From Drechslerella dactyloides (Eukaryota; Ascomycota; Orbiliomycetes; Orbiliales; Orbiliaceae), in assembly GCA_020064725.1 (NCBI GenBank), contig JAGTWJ010000003.1:3372510-3436509 (forward strand): DNA of 64,000 bases. Direction: 5' to 3'. Made by a program: the position numbers and the translations under genes. The notes under the pieces are model-generated. The model was not told the DNA's origin and ran no database searches. It worked only from the letters and a program-made list of their open reading frames with translations. Below, in pieces: positions 23,401-34,642 of this stretch. The number at the start of each line of letters is the position of its first letter. The first letter of the stretch is position 1.

Positions 23401-24309
23401 GGGTTTGATATGTGCGACTGGCTGTTTGGACTGGTGCGGCCGGGAAAGCTGTTCCGCCACCTCATCATGAACTGTGTGGTGTATTCGTCACCATCGATAC
23501 GAGACTTTCAGGGTGCTCCAACCTTTACTTGCGGGTTGGCGCTGCCCACCAGAAGCTATTGGCCAAGGCGGTCGGTGCTGGGTGGGGTTCTTGGGGGTCT
23601 CAGGAACCTCACGTCTGTGTGTGGCTGGGTGGGACCCGCACCTAAAGCGGAGGGTGTCGAACCGGGATGGTGTCAAGTTGACGCCCGAAAAGTCACAATA
23701 CCCATCCCTTGCACCAAGTCGCAGAGGACGGCTGAGGAGCTGGAAGAGGCGAGGATAGGACCGGATGGAAGGATCATGAATGCGGAAGAGCAAATCAGCG
23801 ATCTGGCGGACATTGCACAGTGGGCCGTCCCGTCTTTCCCGGCCAGGTCGAACCCGGACAATACAACGGTCAGTTTCAAGGGAATACGCTTGATGCTCCA
23901 ACAGGACCAGGCGGCCACTACGACGCTAGCACCTCTGAAGATATATCGGGCAGCTGTGGATTTCGATATTTCCGGAACGCAGGTCTCGTACACGCTGTAT
24001 TGCAACCCCACGTTCGTGGCTGCTCATCCATGTGTGGGGAGCCATCTGGCGCACAGGACGGAGACGAAAGCGATCAGAAAAACGATCATTCCTGCTGTAG
24101 ATCTGAAAGAGACGTATCTGCAGTATAATAGTCTTCTGGTCATCGATGCGACGCTGAAGGGCGAGGAGGTGCTTGCAAGGGCATGGTGCTCTGAACGGGG
24201 GTGTAATGCGGTTATCTGGCGGGGCGAGGAGACGTGCTTTGCATGTGCGGCACTTATGACGATGAGTACCAACGGTCTGGGATTTAACGTCTTGATCCGT
24301 AGTGTGTAG
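20476..24309 (+). CDS. Large fungal TPR protein with Pro-rich N terminus and conserved C-terminal region
   Basis: Open frame of 1277 residues. Residues 1-340 are Pro/Ala/Ser/Gln-rich and probably disordered. Residues ~354-460 form three TPR helix pairs (KNQGNSMVEAKNFDQAVMFY; NRSMAYTKL; GWSRLGDALLSMGEASQAVD) like the co-chaperone TPR of SGT/Hop. A Thr run lies near 534-548. The remaining ~650 residues are not low-complexity and look globular, but I recognise no named domain. The very C terminus has CSERGC and CFAC (about 1238-1258), which could bind zinc. A 54-bp in-frame segment at 20661-20714 has GTCAGT, GCTGAC and AATAG and may be an intron; with it removed the protein is 1259 residues. Confidence 0.8.
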   Translation: MGLFSKLKDTKKHRHSVQQAPPAPPAASASPASSIAAGKTAGNPPAVYAGNGAPLHQPALKGSVSRSVKTRAHDADLQNSQPVAHSSSSLVTPQDLSSAVPIPLQPGAPQQQATWGFPSSPNAPAQGQFWPAQGQYGFPPQAPYGQPVYILQNGQLVPVFTGQPIAPAMAPPTMGSPIPPSNVQFSQPSQSPASFSASPFQVPPLPIPPAAPPSVPSTYQYAVQSTPSSSDHAAVSPVSPISETSMSLHSPPEPPPPLSNSAAPPAEVSQAAAVAFKPVARKPVPPAAPSAAQPSITPPPVAPTEYPETLYVPGNRPAAAVIQDLGSMSISQPPAASPEIPEPKVQMSPQMEQKVDFLKNQGNSMVEAKNFDQAVMFYSMALDYNPESAVCLSNRSMAYTKLQPPKMQEAKADAEAATRADPSYWKGWSRLGDALLSMGEASQAVDAYNKALEVGGTAVGQNTKQSLANAKRAMSGKGKATSPIPTSPSMSTGSTRKAPTSSPKPAPSESKPAAQNKPAMSPSRPPPAPTSTATATTTTTTTTTTTTRSPPARVQPPPVNTQSAPAPVRSASVSNTNAAASSTTNANTPTSPTGNAPARGAQAATGLPAVLEEAVANVEEVVNSEAPPAYAPNPNSTDPTIRHMSQQAVYAQVIELRNTLLIRNKGSFVIKPYTAVGNIDAVRIEFVGMTTQELTPRELGVHPDQHPSFAGYFVNSLLYPGCTLIDLDMEVSKIGEGRFPGTYSVSGYSEVYRAQQLETAPILPITLSSVHPLPEITVDQIVSRMTVLKYNRLLPETNMQMYENLRKFLGPDPYPNQTDADKASLRNQITDICYVLNRVDAARYVDMSNCRHLTNNTLGTAAQGIGLKNFLFQILLGCELLVRLLKEPANASYSGLISHNISANLVISDLWMQNIDTRRETTAAGLPRHLLISLVHQRQCEGLIRFAETLKWPYMDEARNYIEGAYNDLITGKAIGFDMCDWLFGLVRPGKLFRHLIMNCVVYSSPSIRDFQGAPTFTCGLALPTRSYWPRRSVLGGVLGGLRNLTSVCGWVGPAPKAEGVEPGWCQVDARKVTIPIPCTKSQRTAEELEEARIGPDGRIMNAEEQISDLADIAQWAVPSFPARSNPDNTTVSFKGIRLMLQQDQAATTTLAPLKIYRAAVDFDISGTQVSYTLYCNPTFVAAHPCVGSHLAHRTETKAIRKTIIPAVDLKETYLQYNSLLVIDATLKGEEVLARAWCSERGCNAVIWRGEETCFACAALMTMSTNGLGFNVLIRSV
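22078..22119 (+). repeat. ACN trinucleotide repeat encoding poly-Thr
   Basis: A run of ACT/ACG/ACA codons inside the TPR gene encodes a string of threonines in a disordered linker. Likely length-variable. Confidence 0.7.
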
Positions 24310-24673
24310 AGATTCTTTTTGTTTGGGGGTTCAGTTGTAGCGTTTAGCGCGATTTTGCCAATATCCATTTGACGTAGTAGTAAATTTCAGGTGCTTAGAT
24401 AACATACGTACGATTAATTCTTCTTGCATCTTGCAAACTGTGCGTGTAAATTTAGAGCAGTGATTGCCATTCCGTGTAGCCGGTATCGAATATTTGATAA
24501 CTGGCGCGCATGAGGCCGAAGCTCACGGGCGGCTCCGAATGTGGCGCAAATTCTATTTAAGTTGCACGCATGGCCACGCGGATGCGGCCCGCTTATCTTA
24601 TCACTGGCTGCGATCTTAAGGACGCTGCGCGAACCGCTACCTTTGTTGTGTGACCTTGAATCCGACCATAATC
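24310..24673. other. Intergenic
   Basis: 3' flank of the TPR gene and promoter of the dioxygenase gene; no other signal seen. Confidence 0.4.
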
Positions 24674-25804
24674 ATGACGGACAGCGGAACGGAAGTTTTG
24701 ACCGGTGAGTCAACGCCCTCATCGTCGGTATGCCAAGGGTCAATCTGCTGACTATATCTAGGAAATGGAACCCGAAAGATACTATCCAATTCGATCGATA
24801 TTAAGGTAGGGAGCTTTTCGAGCATACCCATTCTGGACCTCTCGCTCGCATTTAGCGAAGACCTAGATCTCCGCAATAGGTGCGCTGAGCAGCTTTTCGA
24901 TGCCTGCACTCGTGTGGGGTTCTTTTATATAAAGAATCATGGCGTCCCTCAGGAGACTGTGGCGAATTGCTTTTGTGTAGCGAGGCAATTCTTTGACCTG
25001 AGCTTGGAAGAGAAGATGAAGATATACATCAAGGACTCGGACAACTACAAAGGATACACACCACTGCTGGGCGAGAATACCGATCCGACAGGGAGGGGAG
25101 ACCTGCACGAAGGGTTTGACGTGGGGTATGACTCGAAGACTGGGAAGAACGAGATGGAGGGAGAGAATAGATGGCCTGAAAACCTACCCGAGATAAAACA
25201 GCCGGTCACAGATTATTTCAACAGCATGGTCCAGTTGGGGACGAAGCTCTTCCAGCTCTTCGCTCTGTCCTTGGATTTGGATGAGCACCATTTCGATGGT
25301 ATGGTGTCTGGGAAGGGTGGCGTGATGAGGCTTCTGCACTATCCGCCGCAGAAGGATGAGAATATCAACTTGAACCAGCTGGGAATCGGAGCGCACAGTG
25401 ACTATGAGTGCTTCACTATGCTGGCGCAAGATGATGTGCCTGCCTTGCAGGTCCTGAATGCGGAGGGACAGTGGGTTGCTGCGGTGCCGATCGAAGGGAC
25501 GTTTGTCGTGAATGTTGGGGACTCTATGGCCAGATGGACGAATGACCTTTATCTGTCGACCATCCGTGAGTAGTTCGATCCACATATAATTGCCGGCACG
25601 TTTATGAATACTGACTTACGATGGTTAGATCGGGCGATCAATCGTACCGGGATCCGGAGATACTCGATTCCGTTCTTCTTTGGAGTTGACTACGAGACTA
25701 CAATTGAGGTGCTGGAGAGCTGCACTAGCCCTGCGAGACCGCCCAAATATAAACCGATCAATGCTGGGCAGTATATTAAACAGAGACTCAACGAGACATA
25801 CTAG
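24674..25804 (+). CDS. 2-oxoglutarate/Fe(II)-dependent dioxygenase (isopenicillin N synthase-like)
   Basis: Three exons: 24674-24704, 24762-25565 and 25629-25804, 336 residues. An N-terminal DIOX_N-type region (IPILDLSLAF..FDACTRVGFFYIKNHGVP) precedes the jelly-roll core. Iron ligands are H222-S-D224 (GAHSDYE) and H279, the latter completed by the last splice (STI|HRAINRTG). R289-Y-S291 is the 2OG-binding RxS. All catalytic residues are present. Family members oxidise small molecules (thymine, flavonoid-like or secondary-metabolite substrates); the specific substrate is unknown. No biosynthetic core gene is adjacent. Confidence 0.9.
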
Positions 25805-26368
25805 CTTGAGCATGGTTAATATAATAATTTATCGATGTTCATCGCTGGTCCGAATTTAAATAGGGGTGTTCTTAAGACAGAACCTCTGCATTCAATTGAT
25901 CAAGCTTCGAATCGCCGGAGAAATATACGACGGTATTACAGTTAACTTGCCTTGTATACAGCACATCGGCTTCGCCGTTAAAGTACGGCAATCTAGCTCA
26001 CGGGAAAGATATTATATTACAAGCTGGTTTGCAATATAATAATAATAGCATGATGTCCAGACGAATCCCAACTAAAATTGTGCTTCCCAAGTCTTTGCAG
26101 CTAGAGATCTATGGAACGTGCTGTAGTTATCTGTACACCGTCAATGCAACGACTGAGAATTATTGCGCAAGAATATGCGTGATTCCATTAAACATTATTG
26201 TTTAGCGTCATTATTAAACATTAATTCGCGTCGTGTGGGCGACTTTCATGCCGAATATGCTCATGCCCGATATTATTATAGTCGTTTCGACCACTACTGC
26301 TAGATATTTTTAGTTGGTGGTTCGCATCCTTGGTACTTCGAAGTCACCAATGGAAGGTAATTGGGGGT
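25805..26368. other. Convergent intergenic region
   Basis: AT-rich 3' flanks of the dioxygenase (+) and the four-TM protein gene (-). No coding signal. Confidence 0.4.
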
Positions 26369-27143
26369 TTAAGGCTCGGTGAAGTCGTTCTTCGAACTCT
26401 TAATGACTTTTCCCTTTCGAAGTGCCTGGATACCATAGATAACGAAGACACAAGCGCTGGCTCCGGTGTTAGCAGTGATTCTTAACTTAAGTACTAAAGC
26501 ACACTGGCTTACTCGATTGATTGGATAAACATGAATACCGCCGGAAGCCAGGCCGCATCATGCCATCTGTTGCAGAAAGTCGTTAGCTTCACGGCCTGAT
26601 AATTCTGGACTTGACAAGCTGCCACACATATCTTTATATATCTGAAACAGGACAGACTGGTGACTCACTCGTAAAGGAGAATAGTCCAAATGGCTTCGAC
26701 AATCAAGCCTAGCCCAATTATCACATATGATCCAATGGCTAAACCGGGTGTGAAACGACCAAATTTGCAAATGAGCTGGGAGATAATCGACCAAAGGAGA
26801 GTAGCGCCTGTTCCAGGCATCATGATAATCCAGCCAGATCTAGCTCACGAGGTATGTTCCAGTCAGCTCTGATGCAAGGTGGTATAGCTGCTCGCTTGCA
26901 AATGAGAAGAGGCCAGTGGCGTGCTTACCCTTCTCCTAGGTCATTGTCGGGCTTGTTTGCGATGGTAGCGTTAATGATGATTGCGACAATGACGGTGATA
27001 GTCGACGTAATCACCATCGAGAGCGATAGCAAAGTTGGGACGGTAGACCCAACAGCGTGCCAGCACTCTGCAGTTCTAACTGAAGTGCAGGCGCTGAGAT
27101 CCCATATACTTCTGGATGCCCGCGGAGTCCCTGCTGAGGCCAT
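26369..27143 (-). CDS. Small four-transmembrane protein of unknown function
   Basis: No single open frame shows it; four minus-strand exons give it: 27143-26929, 26839-26669, 26566-26513 and 26456-26369, 175 residues. Each donor is GTAAGC or GTGAGT and each intron has a CTAAC or CTGAC branch at the usual distance, and all phases fit. Hydrophobic segments: VPTLLSLSMVITSTITVIVA; WIIMPGTGATLLWSIISQLI; GLAIGSYVIIGLGLIVEAIW; WLPAVFMFIQSI joined to ACVFVIYGIQAL. The C-terminal tail is basic. The topology resembles MARVEL-type or other small fungal membrane proteins, but I cannot assign a family. The first ~30 residues are the least certain. Confidence 0.6.
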
Positions 27144-27815
27144 GATGGAACGTAGTGCTGGAGCCCTAGAGATTATATTCCTGACTGACGAGCGCAAGCT
27201 GTGCATGTGTTGAGGTAAGGGTTACAGAGCTGGAGAAGGGGTAAATAATATTTGTCTATAGGAAGGCTGCGAAAGAGATGCAGTTGAGCACCACCACCGC
27301 ATCTTTAAGTTGATCTTCTGGACTCCGTCTTATCATACCGCGGCGCCGAGATCGTGGGGCAAACGAATAATGTTCGCTGGCCAGCTGGATCTTGGCCGGG
27401 GCTGTAACTTCGGCGGCTCTCTTGGCGGATCCCCGGTAAAGGCTCGGCTTCTCTCATCACTGATGTAGCCGGTAATTGGAATTGCCGAATCATTGTTCCT
27501 GCGTTCCATTGCACATCATCAATCCGTTTTCGTCACGGAGCAGTTCTCATGCTCGCACGAGGGTGCCCTGCAAGCCCTGCATATCGAGCGGAGTGTGCCT
27601 TACGTAAAGTAGCAGGCGCAGCCGCCAAGGAATTTACAACACACGAATACTAAGTCTTCAACGCAAACATATTCAAGTTCAAACATTTCGTTTTTGGCAG
27701 ACCATAAAAGCAGGCCGGCAACTCCAACTCCATTGTAACAGATCTATATACGCAGATATAATGGAAAGGTACAGTGTTCAAGGTCCATCACATCAATATC
27801 AAGGCTCTCTATTCT
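27144..27815. other. Intergenic
   Basis: Promoter of the four-TM gene and 3' flank of the subtilase. Nothing else seen. Confidence 0.4.
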
Positions 27816-29515
27816 TTACTTCAAGCCGTTGCTGAGGATGTTTGGGGCGTTGGACGCACCCTTCACAACACCCTTGATAGCCTTCGACAAGATCAACTGC
27901 TTCATGCCGACTGGATCCATCTTCAGGTTCGGATTTTTGATGAGCTCGTCTGCAAGCATACCGGAGACGGCGGGGCAAGCCATTGAGGTACCTTGTTTGG
28001 AGGAAATCGCGCTATTAGATTTATATTAGTATATTGTTCCGTTGGTTTGAAGGCAGCACAAGATGGAACGGCGGGCTTACTTTGGAGCACCCTTATCTGA
28101 GCTCACAATAGCCACACCAGGAGCGTGAATATCGACGCATTTACCGAAATTCGAGAATGAGGCACGGTTATCGTTGATGTCCGTCGCGCCAACTGATAGG
28201 ATTGGCAGGTCGGCGGAGAATCCCGAAGGCCAGAAGTTGCATGCGTCCGAGTTGTCATTGCCGGCGGCGACCGAGAAATGCATGCCTGGAAGGATGTTAG
28301 CCGTTATACGGGATGAATTATTCCTTCGTTGATTGATTGGGACTAACCTGCTTTGCTAGCCTTCGCCATCATGTTGAGAACCGTAGTAGGCCTTCCTTTA
28401 CCGCCTAGGGACATGCTAACGACGGAACCTTTGAAATCTGGCTCGTTCGCCCGTTGGAGATGTCGCTTCATGGCAAAATCGAGACCTCCCATAATGGCCG
28501 AGAAGGGTCCAGATCCTTTGCCGGAGAGCACCTTGACTCCGATAAGGTTGACGTTCTTAGCAACGCCGAACCTGGTTCCGCCGATCGTGCCTGAGCAGTG
28601 GCTCCTGGAGAGGGCGTTAGTGGTACATACGTAGATGTCATAAAAGCGATGATTATATAGGAGACTTACCCGTGGCCGCCATCATCCGTGGTAACGTTTC
28701 CGAAGCCGCTGAAGCCCATCACTGCGCGACCACCGAATTCCACATGACCAACGTTGATTCCTGGCCATAAGGGGTTAGTTTTCGCCAAACAAAATGATAG
28801 GTGCTTTCGAGATATTCCTACCTGTATCCAGCACGTATACATCGACACCGGAACCGGCTGCCGCATCAAACTTGTAGTTGAAGGTCAAGTCCGTGGCGCG
28901 GCGACCGTTAGCCTGTACTGGGTTGGCTGAGGAGACCCGCTGGAGATTCCAAGGAGCAGTATTCTGTTCGCGAATCTGGCCGTTGCCAGTGGTTGAATTA
29001 TTTGTCCCAGCACGCGCGAAAAGAGGCATACGGATCCCGGAGTCAGCTTCATCAGGCATAACAGCTGCGTATGCCATCCCGTTGAGCTCAAGCGAAGCAA
29101 CGCCTTCCGCCTTGCCCATGTCAGCTGCCTCCGATGCGGTCAACTTCATGGTAAATGCTCTGATAGACGTTCCGAAAGTATCGATGCGAGTTCCATCGTC
29201 AGTCTCGAAGGCTTTAGTGTTGAACCCAGCGGAGTTGACAGGGGATACATTGTAGCCCATTGCGTCAAAAATCTCTGGCCAGGCTCGACCCTCGCCCTCT
29301 GACATAACGACAACGTATTCGCCAACAGCATCTTCATTCGCCGCGGCGACTTTGATGGTGCTTTCCTCCGGAATCGTTGCCGGTGGTAGGGTTTCCAGGT
29401 TGTGAGCCAAGGCAGCGATTTCATCCCGCCTTACGGCCTGGTCGAATGCCGGGGCAGCATATGCCGCCTGGATGGCAACAAGCAGAAACGAACTTGCAAG
29501 AACGGAAACCCTCAT
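27816..29515 (-). CDS. Secreted subtilisin-like serine protease (S8A, proteinase K/oryzin type)
   Basis: Five exons on the minus strand: 29515-28822, 28760-28670, 28604-28348, 28285-28081 and 28011-27816, 480 residues. Signal peptide MRVSVLASSFLLVAIQAAYA, then an I9 inhibitor-like propeptide (YVVVMSEG.., MKLTASEAADMGKAEGVASL). The catalytic triad is complete: Asp230 in VLDTG (at the exon 1/2 join), His261 in GGHGSHCSGT, and Ser425 in GTSMACP; the oxyanion Asn is in AAGND. Typical extracellular alkaline protease layout and size, though the prosegment-to-core linker (about residues 160-215) is longer than in oryzin. It degrades external protein; secreted. Confidence 0.93.
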
Positions 29516-31970
29516 TTTTAATGGAACAAATTCAAAATGTTATCGAAGTTTCAAAGATTTTTGTCGCTCAGCGATCAATTAATAGAAATGGATTAGGTAA
29601 CGGTAAGGGCGAAAATTTAATAAAAACGATTGAAACGACCAGCGGAAGAAACGAAGATTCACGGCACGGCCAGCGTGATGTCGAAAGTGGCCAGACTAGT
29701 TTATGATGGAGAAAGAGTGTGCTGCTGGATAGATGAATCGACGGAAAACATCTCGAATTTATGAATTTTCCGACCCGTAGTTTGTTTATGATGAGGATTT
29801 TGCAGCTCCGCTGTGTGACGCGTATACGGAAGCGCTGGTGCACCTCGAAACTCCTGTCGCTAGATTCGGGGCAACGGTAACATGCATCTGGTTGTTTGAC
29901 ACAATTGCGACTTGCAACTGGGGGAATTTGTTTGAGAGTCGAGATTGGAGACGTGACCACCTATCTAAACTGGCCCGAGACTACTAAAATGGGCTCGAAA
30001 CTCTAAGATCAGATGCATGGTGGAATTTGGTGCCTGTCACAGACTAAGGCAACTGGAAAATTCTCTGGGGGAAAAAGTGGATTAGAACACGGTAGAATCT
30101 GAATCATGGAGAATTGCTCCTCAGGGTCGAATATTCGATCGCGGCTGGAGTTGGCATAAAGCAACGCCGTTAAAGTGTGCATGACTCTGGGTACTTAGGA
30201 GGCATATCCGGATTCGGTCCGCAAATCTGGATTTCGTTTTGGTGTTTCAGTGGTCCCACAGCCCCATCAGGTTTGCCTGTTCGATCGCCTTCTTACCTTG
30301 AAATCCCTTGGCGTCTGTGTAGGTCCCTCGGGGTTTCCAGTAGTGACATAGGGGTGACTTTAGTATACCCCTGATGGGCCGGGTGCAATTATCGACGAAC
30401 TTCTCTGGCTAGATGCTACGGAAAGCCCCGTCATGAATCGAAAGTTCGACCACTGTACAGCTGTTCGCGTTACACACATTGCAGCAGCGTCCTTGTGTTG
30501 CAGCTGATGTTGAGACGAAACGATACGCGGCTTCCAGGGCCAGCCCCTTCGAATGCGAACCGGTGATGTAAGGACGTCAACTCGGTCGCATTCCCCTTGC
30601 GTCTACCTGCACGCCAATGCAGTCTTTCCGGAGGGCTTCTGGATTGAGTTTTGCACTCTGGGCGGCATCTGTCGTGATCAAGTTGAGGCGCTCCCGCCCA
30701 GCCGCGACCGAGCTAGACTGAGGCCATTGCTCAATGCAATGTAAGATCATCATGATCACTTTGGAGAGAAGCTCGTGTTCATTTGCAGGTACGCTTCGAA
30801 AAGGGCATTTTTAGCGCTTAACATGCGCTTATTCTAAGTCGGCATCCTATGCACCGGTGGCGATTTTCATCTACAGAGCCAGGCTAGTGTGCTATTCGAT
30901 GGGGTGCGTTGGCTGTCGACTGGGCGGCGAAATTTTACGCCGGCAACACATGATATGCTATTCGGGCACCAGGGCGGACGCGTCGGCGACGTCGCATAGT
31001 AGCATCCGGCCGTCAAACGAAGGAGCTGCATCCTGCAGCTTCTTAGCTGGATTTCGCCCCACGGAAGAAACTAGATTGATAGAGAACTATGCCGCTTGAT
31101 GGCTCTATTCCGCGAGAGATATTCCTTTTCTGGCATTCGTCCCAACCTGCAGGTTGGTTAGTTGGGCGAAATTCTTGATAGAGTCAGGCAAGTTTAGCCC
31201 CAAATTTGCTAGTCTTTGCCATCCACAGCCTCGGCTTTAATAACCATTCCGTGGTTTATCAGGTCATTCGAGAATCCAGCTTCTAATGGAGGGCCCATAG
31301 TTATAAATGTAACAATGCTCTACTATAATACAGTATTTATTTATCTATCGAACAACCACAACAACAACCCGATGGGATTCTTATGCGGCAATAGGACTGG
31401 TATACAATCTCTATCGGTGAGCTTTAAGTTCTCAAATGATCCGATCAAGCTATAAAAGATTGCCTTTGATCCTTGCACTCTGTGTAAATGAGTGCGCAAA
31501 TGCCTGAAATTCATGTCACGGTGTAACTGTCTGAGGCATCAATATATTTGAGTGGCGCGATTGGTCTCGCATATGCCGACATTGTGAAAGGTACATAGCT
31601 AGAGCCCGATGTCATTTAATATATGCATTGGAGTCTGTTACCATTGGGCCCTGCTGTTGTACCCACTCCAACGGACGCCTCAGGGTGCTGACAAGCACTT
31701 GATATGGCCCTCTCAACGCATGCGCTTCCCTTATTTGTCAACATCGGCTTGAACCTCTACACCTGACCATAAAGCTGGAAATCTGCCGTAGTTGCTCGGC
31801 GGATATGACCTTCCAGGTATATATATACAGAGTGCCTAATACATGGGGATCGTGCTCATGAGCTTTCTCTTTTTAAGCTTTTCCCACAATATCTTGCGAT
31901 ATCGATATATCGTCGACGTTATCGACCCCGTGTAGGCAGCTAGCTTCGGGCGGACTCAGTGTTCTTCGAG
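29516..31970. other. 2.45-kb intergenic region (divergent promoters)
   Basis: Upstream regions of the subtilase (-) and the F-box gene (+). No domain-bearing frame found. TATATATATA lies near 31817, about 150 bp upstream of the F-box start. Confidence 0.4.
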
Positions 31971-33602
31971 ATGTTCAAACCGGATTTCAATATATCTGTT
32001 TCCGGGGCTCCGGAGGGCCGTCGGCATCATGATATCTCATCGGGATTTGAATGGGATGACTGTGATAGCGAGCATATAGTAGAGCTCGACTATTACGACA
32101 ACCGAGCCCCGCTCCTCAACCTTTCAATCGATATACTGGCTATGATTATCGAATATCTTTCGTTTCGCGACATAATTGCCCTCTCACTTACTACTAAAGG
32201 ATTCCGCCATCTCAACCGTCAACTGCCCTCTACCACATCAACGCCTCCGCCATCACCTGGGAACGAAGCGCTCTGTTCCGCGAGGATCCACCAGCGATTT
32301 CTCCCCCCTCGACCACGAAACTATACCGAGAAGTGCCCGTATTGTCTGCATCCCTTATGTCCGCCGACTTGCTCATCAGCTCTCTTCCTCGACACTGCGA
32401 CTGGGATCTTTTTTCCGGGGTCGCTATATCCACTTCACAAAGCGCACTTCAGGTACACCACCGCACCTTCGAAGCATGAGCCCGCCCTTACGGTCGCCGC
32501 TCCTCCTAAACGCGGCTCATTTATCGAATCGCAGCGCAATTCTTTTATCCTCTCTCACGGAGCCTATAAACGCAACTCTGCAAATCTAGCGTCGAAACCG
32601 CCGGACTACATGTATTCAACCATCTGGTGCGACCATCATCGCTGCCCCAGAGACTTGTTGACGCAGAAGAAATCTTACGATATTAATGGCAACAACGGCG
32701 TGGAGAAATTTTTACAAGAATATCATAATGAACAACGGTGGAAGCAGGCAAGGCGAGACCGGGGACCTCGCTACCAACTATGGGCTAGATGGTTAGTGGG
32801 ACACAAATCAGAGCCACCGCCACCGCTGCCGAGCCCACCCTCTATATCTGGATCCAGAAAGAGCATCGTTCCCTGGTTTGATAGGGATCGTGATTCTTCA
32901 CAGCCCACCCCACCGCCGTCCGCAAGCTCTGGTAGCCATAGGAAAAGTCTTTTCTCGTGGCTTGATAGGTTCAAAGACTTTGATGACCTCGAGGCCACTA
33001 AACAACCTGAGCCAGTATATGAAAGATGCTTTTACGAGAGTTTCTGTTATCATTGTCTAAGACCTGTCAAAGTCCCCCTTGCAAGCAAAGGGCTGCACAG
33101 CAATTGGTCTGGTAGCACGTGCGACTGTATCTCGCCGGGCTTACCAGGTGGGTGCCGTCGATGTGGCGTTACCAGTATCAGGTTTACTTTGATCGAAGTA
33201 TTCGACAAGATATACAAGCAAATACCCGAGGAGGATACTGGTGCCGTTAAGCAACAAAGCTATTGGCTCTTTCTCGCTACTGATTGCGAAATAGCCCCTG
33301 CCACTGGACCTGGAGCGTCGATAGAACCGCAGCGATTAGTTCCTCGAAACCATATAACTGCCTGGCAGTCGTTGGATATTGTACGCGGCTATGACTTGAC
33401 TCCGCTTCTCGAACCCCCGTCGGTTGGATTGCAAGATCTCCCTTACCCCGTCCTCCGACAGATTGTGGAGTACTTGTGCGATGGGGAGACAAGGGACCCT
33501 CACTTTTGGGCCATGCAGTCGACTTATTGCTTCCCCAAGGCCTGGCGGGGTAGTTTTGGAGATTTTACGGCTATGAATGTCTACGAAGACCCTGGCAGCT
33601 GA
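31971..33602 (+). CDS. F-box domain protein with Cys/His-rich body
   Basis: Single exon of 543 residues from the first ATG, 31971. An F-box-like segment near residues 40-75 (APLLNLSIDILAMIIEYLSF then RDIIALSLTTKGFRHL). The body has several Cys/His clusters (CPYCLHPLCPPTCSS; WCDHHRC; CYHCLRPV; CDCISPGLPGGCRRCG) that could bind zinc, and two Pro/Ser-rich linkers each followed by a similar motif (SRKSIVPWFDR and HRKSLFSWLDR), a small internal duplication. Probably an SCF adaptor; substrate unknown. Confidence 0.75.
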   Translation: MFKPDFNISVSGAPEGRRHHDISSGFEWDDCDSEHIVELDYYDNRAPLLNLSIDILAMIIEYLSFRDIIALSLTTKGFRHLNRQLPSTTSTPPPSPGNEALCSARIHQRFLPPRPRNYTEKCPYCLHPLCPPTCSSALFLDTATGIFFPGSLYPLHKAHFRYTTAPSKHEPALTVAAPPKRGSFIESQRNSFILSHGAYKRNSANLASKPPDYMYSTIWCDHHRCPRDLLTQKKSYDINGNNGVEKFLQEYHNEQRWKQARRDRGPRYQLWARWLVGHKSEPPPPLPSPPSISGSRKSIVPWFDRDRDSSQPTPPPSASSGSHRKSLFSWLDRFKDFDDLEATKQPEPVYERCFYESFCYHCLRPVKVPLASKGLHSNWSGSTCDCISPGLPGGCRRCGVTSIRFTLIEVFDKIYKQIPEEDTGAVKQQSYWLFLATDCEIAPATGPGASIEPQRLVPRNHITAWQSLDIVRGYDLTPLLEPPSVGLQDLPYPVLRQIVEYLCDGETRDPHFWAMQSTYCFPKAWRGSFGDFTAMNVYEDPGS

Positions 33603-34642
33603 TCGTTTCCTGCGTTCTCGCCGCATGATACTTTCATCGGCGCTGATGATGGTAGATGGTTGCCGGTGGATCGAAACCTGTATGGAAACTTGGTGGCCGG
33701 GGCTGTGCTGTGATTGAAGTGCAATCGGATATCGGCTGTCGATATCTGACTTATTAATGTCCTATATAATAACGGGGAGAACCACTATAAAGCCATCAGA
33801 TTGAAATCGATCGTCGGCGTTAGACCTATCGGGAGAGCCTGGCCGAGTAAATAGCTAGATCGCAAGTTTGCGAGACATATGGACATGATAAGTCAACCTC
33901 CTCTGTCTCTATCTAAGTACGTGAGCCTTCGTCGTCTACAAGCGTCGAATGTTCGCCTAGAGAATATTTTAGGCCTGACTCGTGATAGAAATTAGATCTC
34001 GGGGTAAACTCACGTAAACTAGAAAGGAGGGCAACATGATTTTGACCTGCTGGGTTTGCCGATGCACTTTATTGGCATGATACTAGAGATTGCGTCCAGA
34101 TTAAGAATATATTAATTAGTATTATCGATGGAATCGGAAATCTTTAAAGTAAATCGCATGTGCATGTGCACATGATCATATGAGCACCGTTATCCAAATT
34201 GATACCGGGGTCTCTTGAGTTAAGTCTATCGGCTTCGCGTTAGGTCAGATTGTAGGAAGATGGGATGGTTCCATTCAGAATGTGGTACCTAGGCTTTATA
34301 GCCGAGCTGCGTTTCATGTATATATATACAAGACTACTTGATATCGCTCGATACCTGGGATTACCCAAGGTCTTCTCGATCACACTAGCTACCGACTCTC
34401 TCCTTTGATTGGTATATAACGTTATGTGTTGTATCTCTTAGCGGGGTTCGATCGCGCTGTTACCTTGGCGAGCGTGAGGCTGACGGATTACAGATGACGG
34501 TATATTTAGATCCTGTGGCTATATGGGCAAACTGCATTTCAGAGCCTTTGTCTTCTTCCGACCCGCTGACCTCCAAAGGATTTTATCCAGACACTCGCTC
34601 AGCAATCGAGTATATTGGATCTCCCGAAGTTACCAGTGATAC
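33603..34642. other. Intergenic
   Basis: 1-kb spacer between two F-box-type genes. TATATATATA near 34319. No coding support for the short frame at 34494. Confidence 0.4.
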
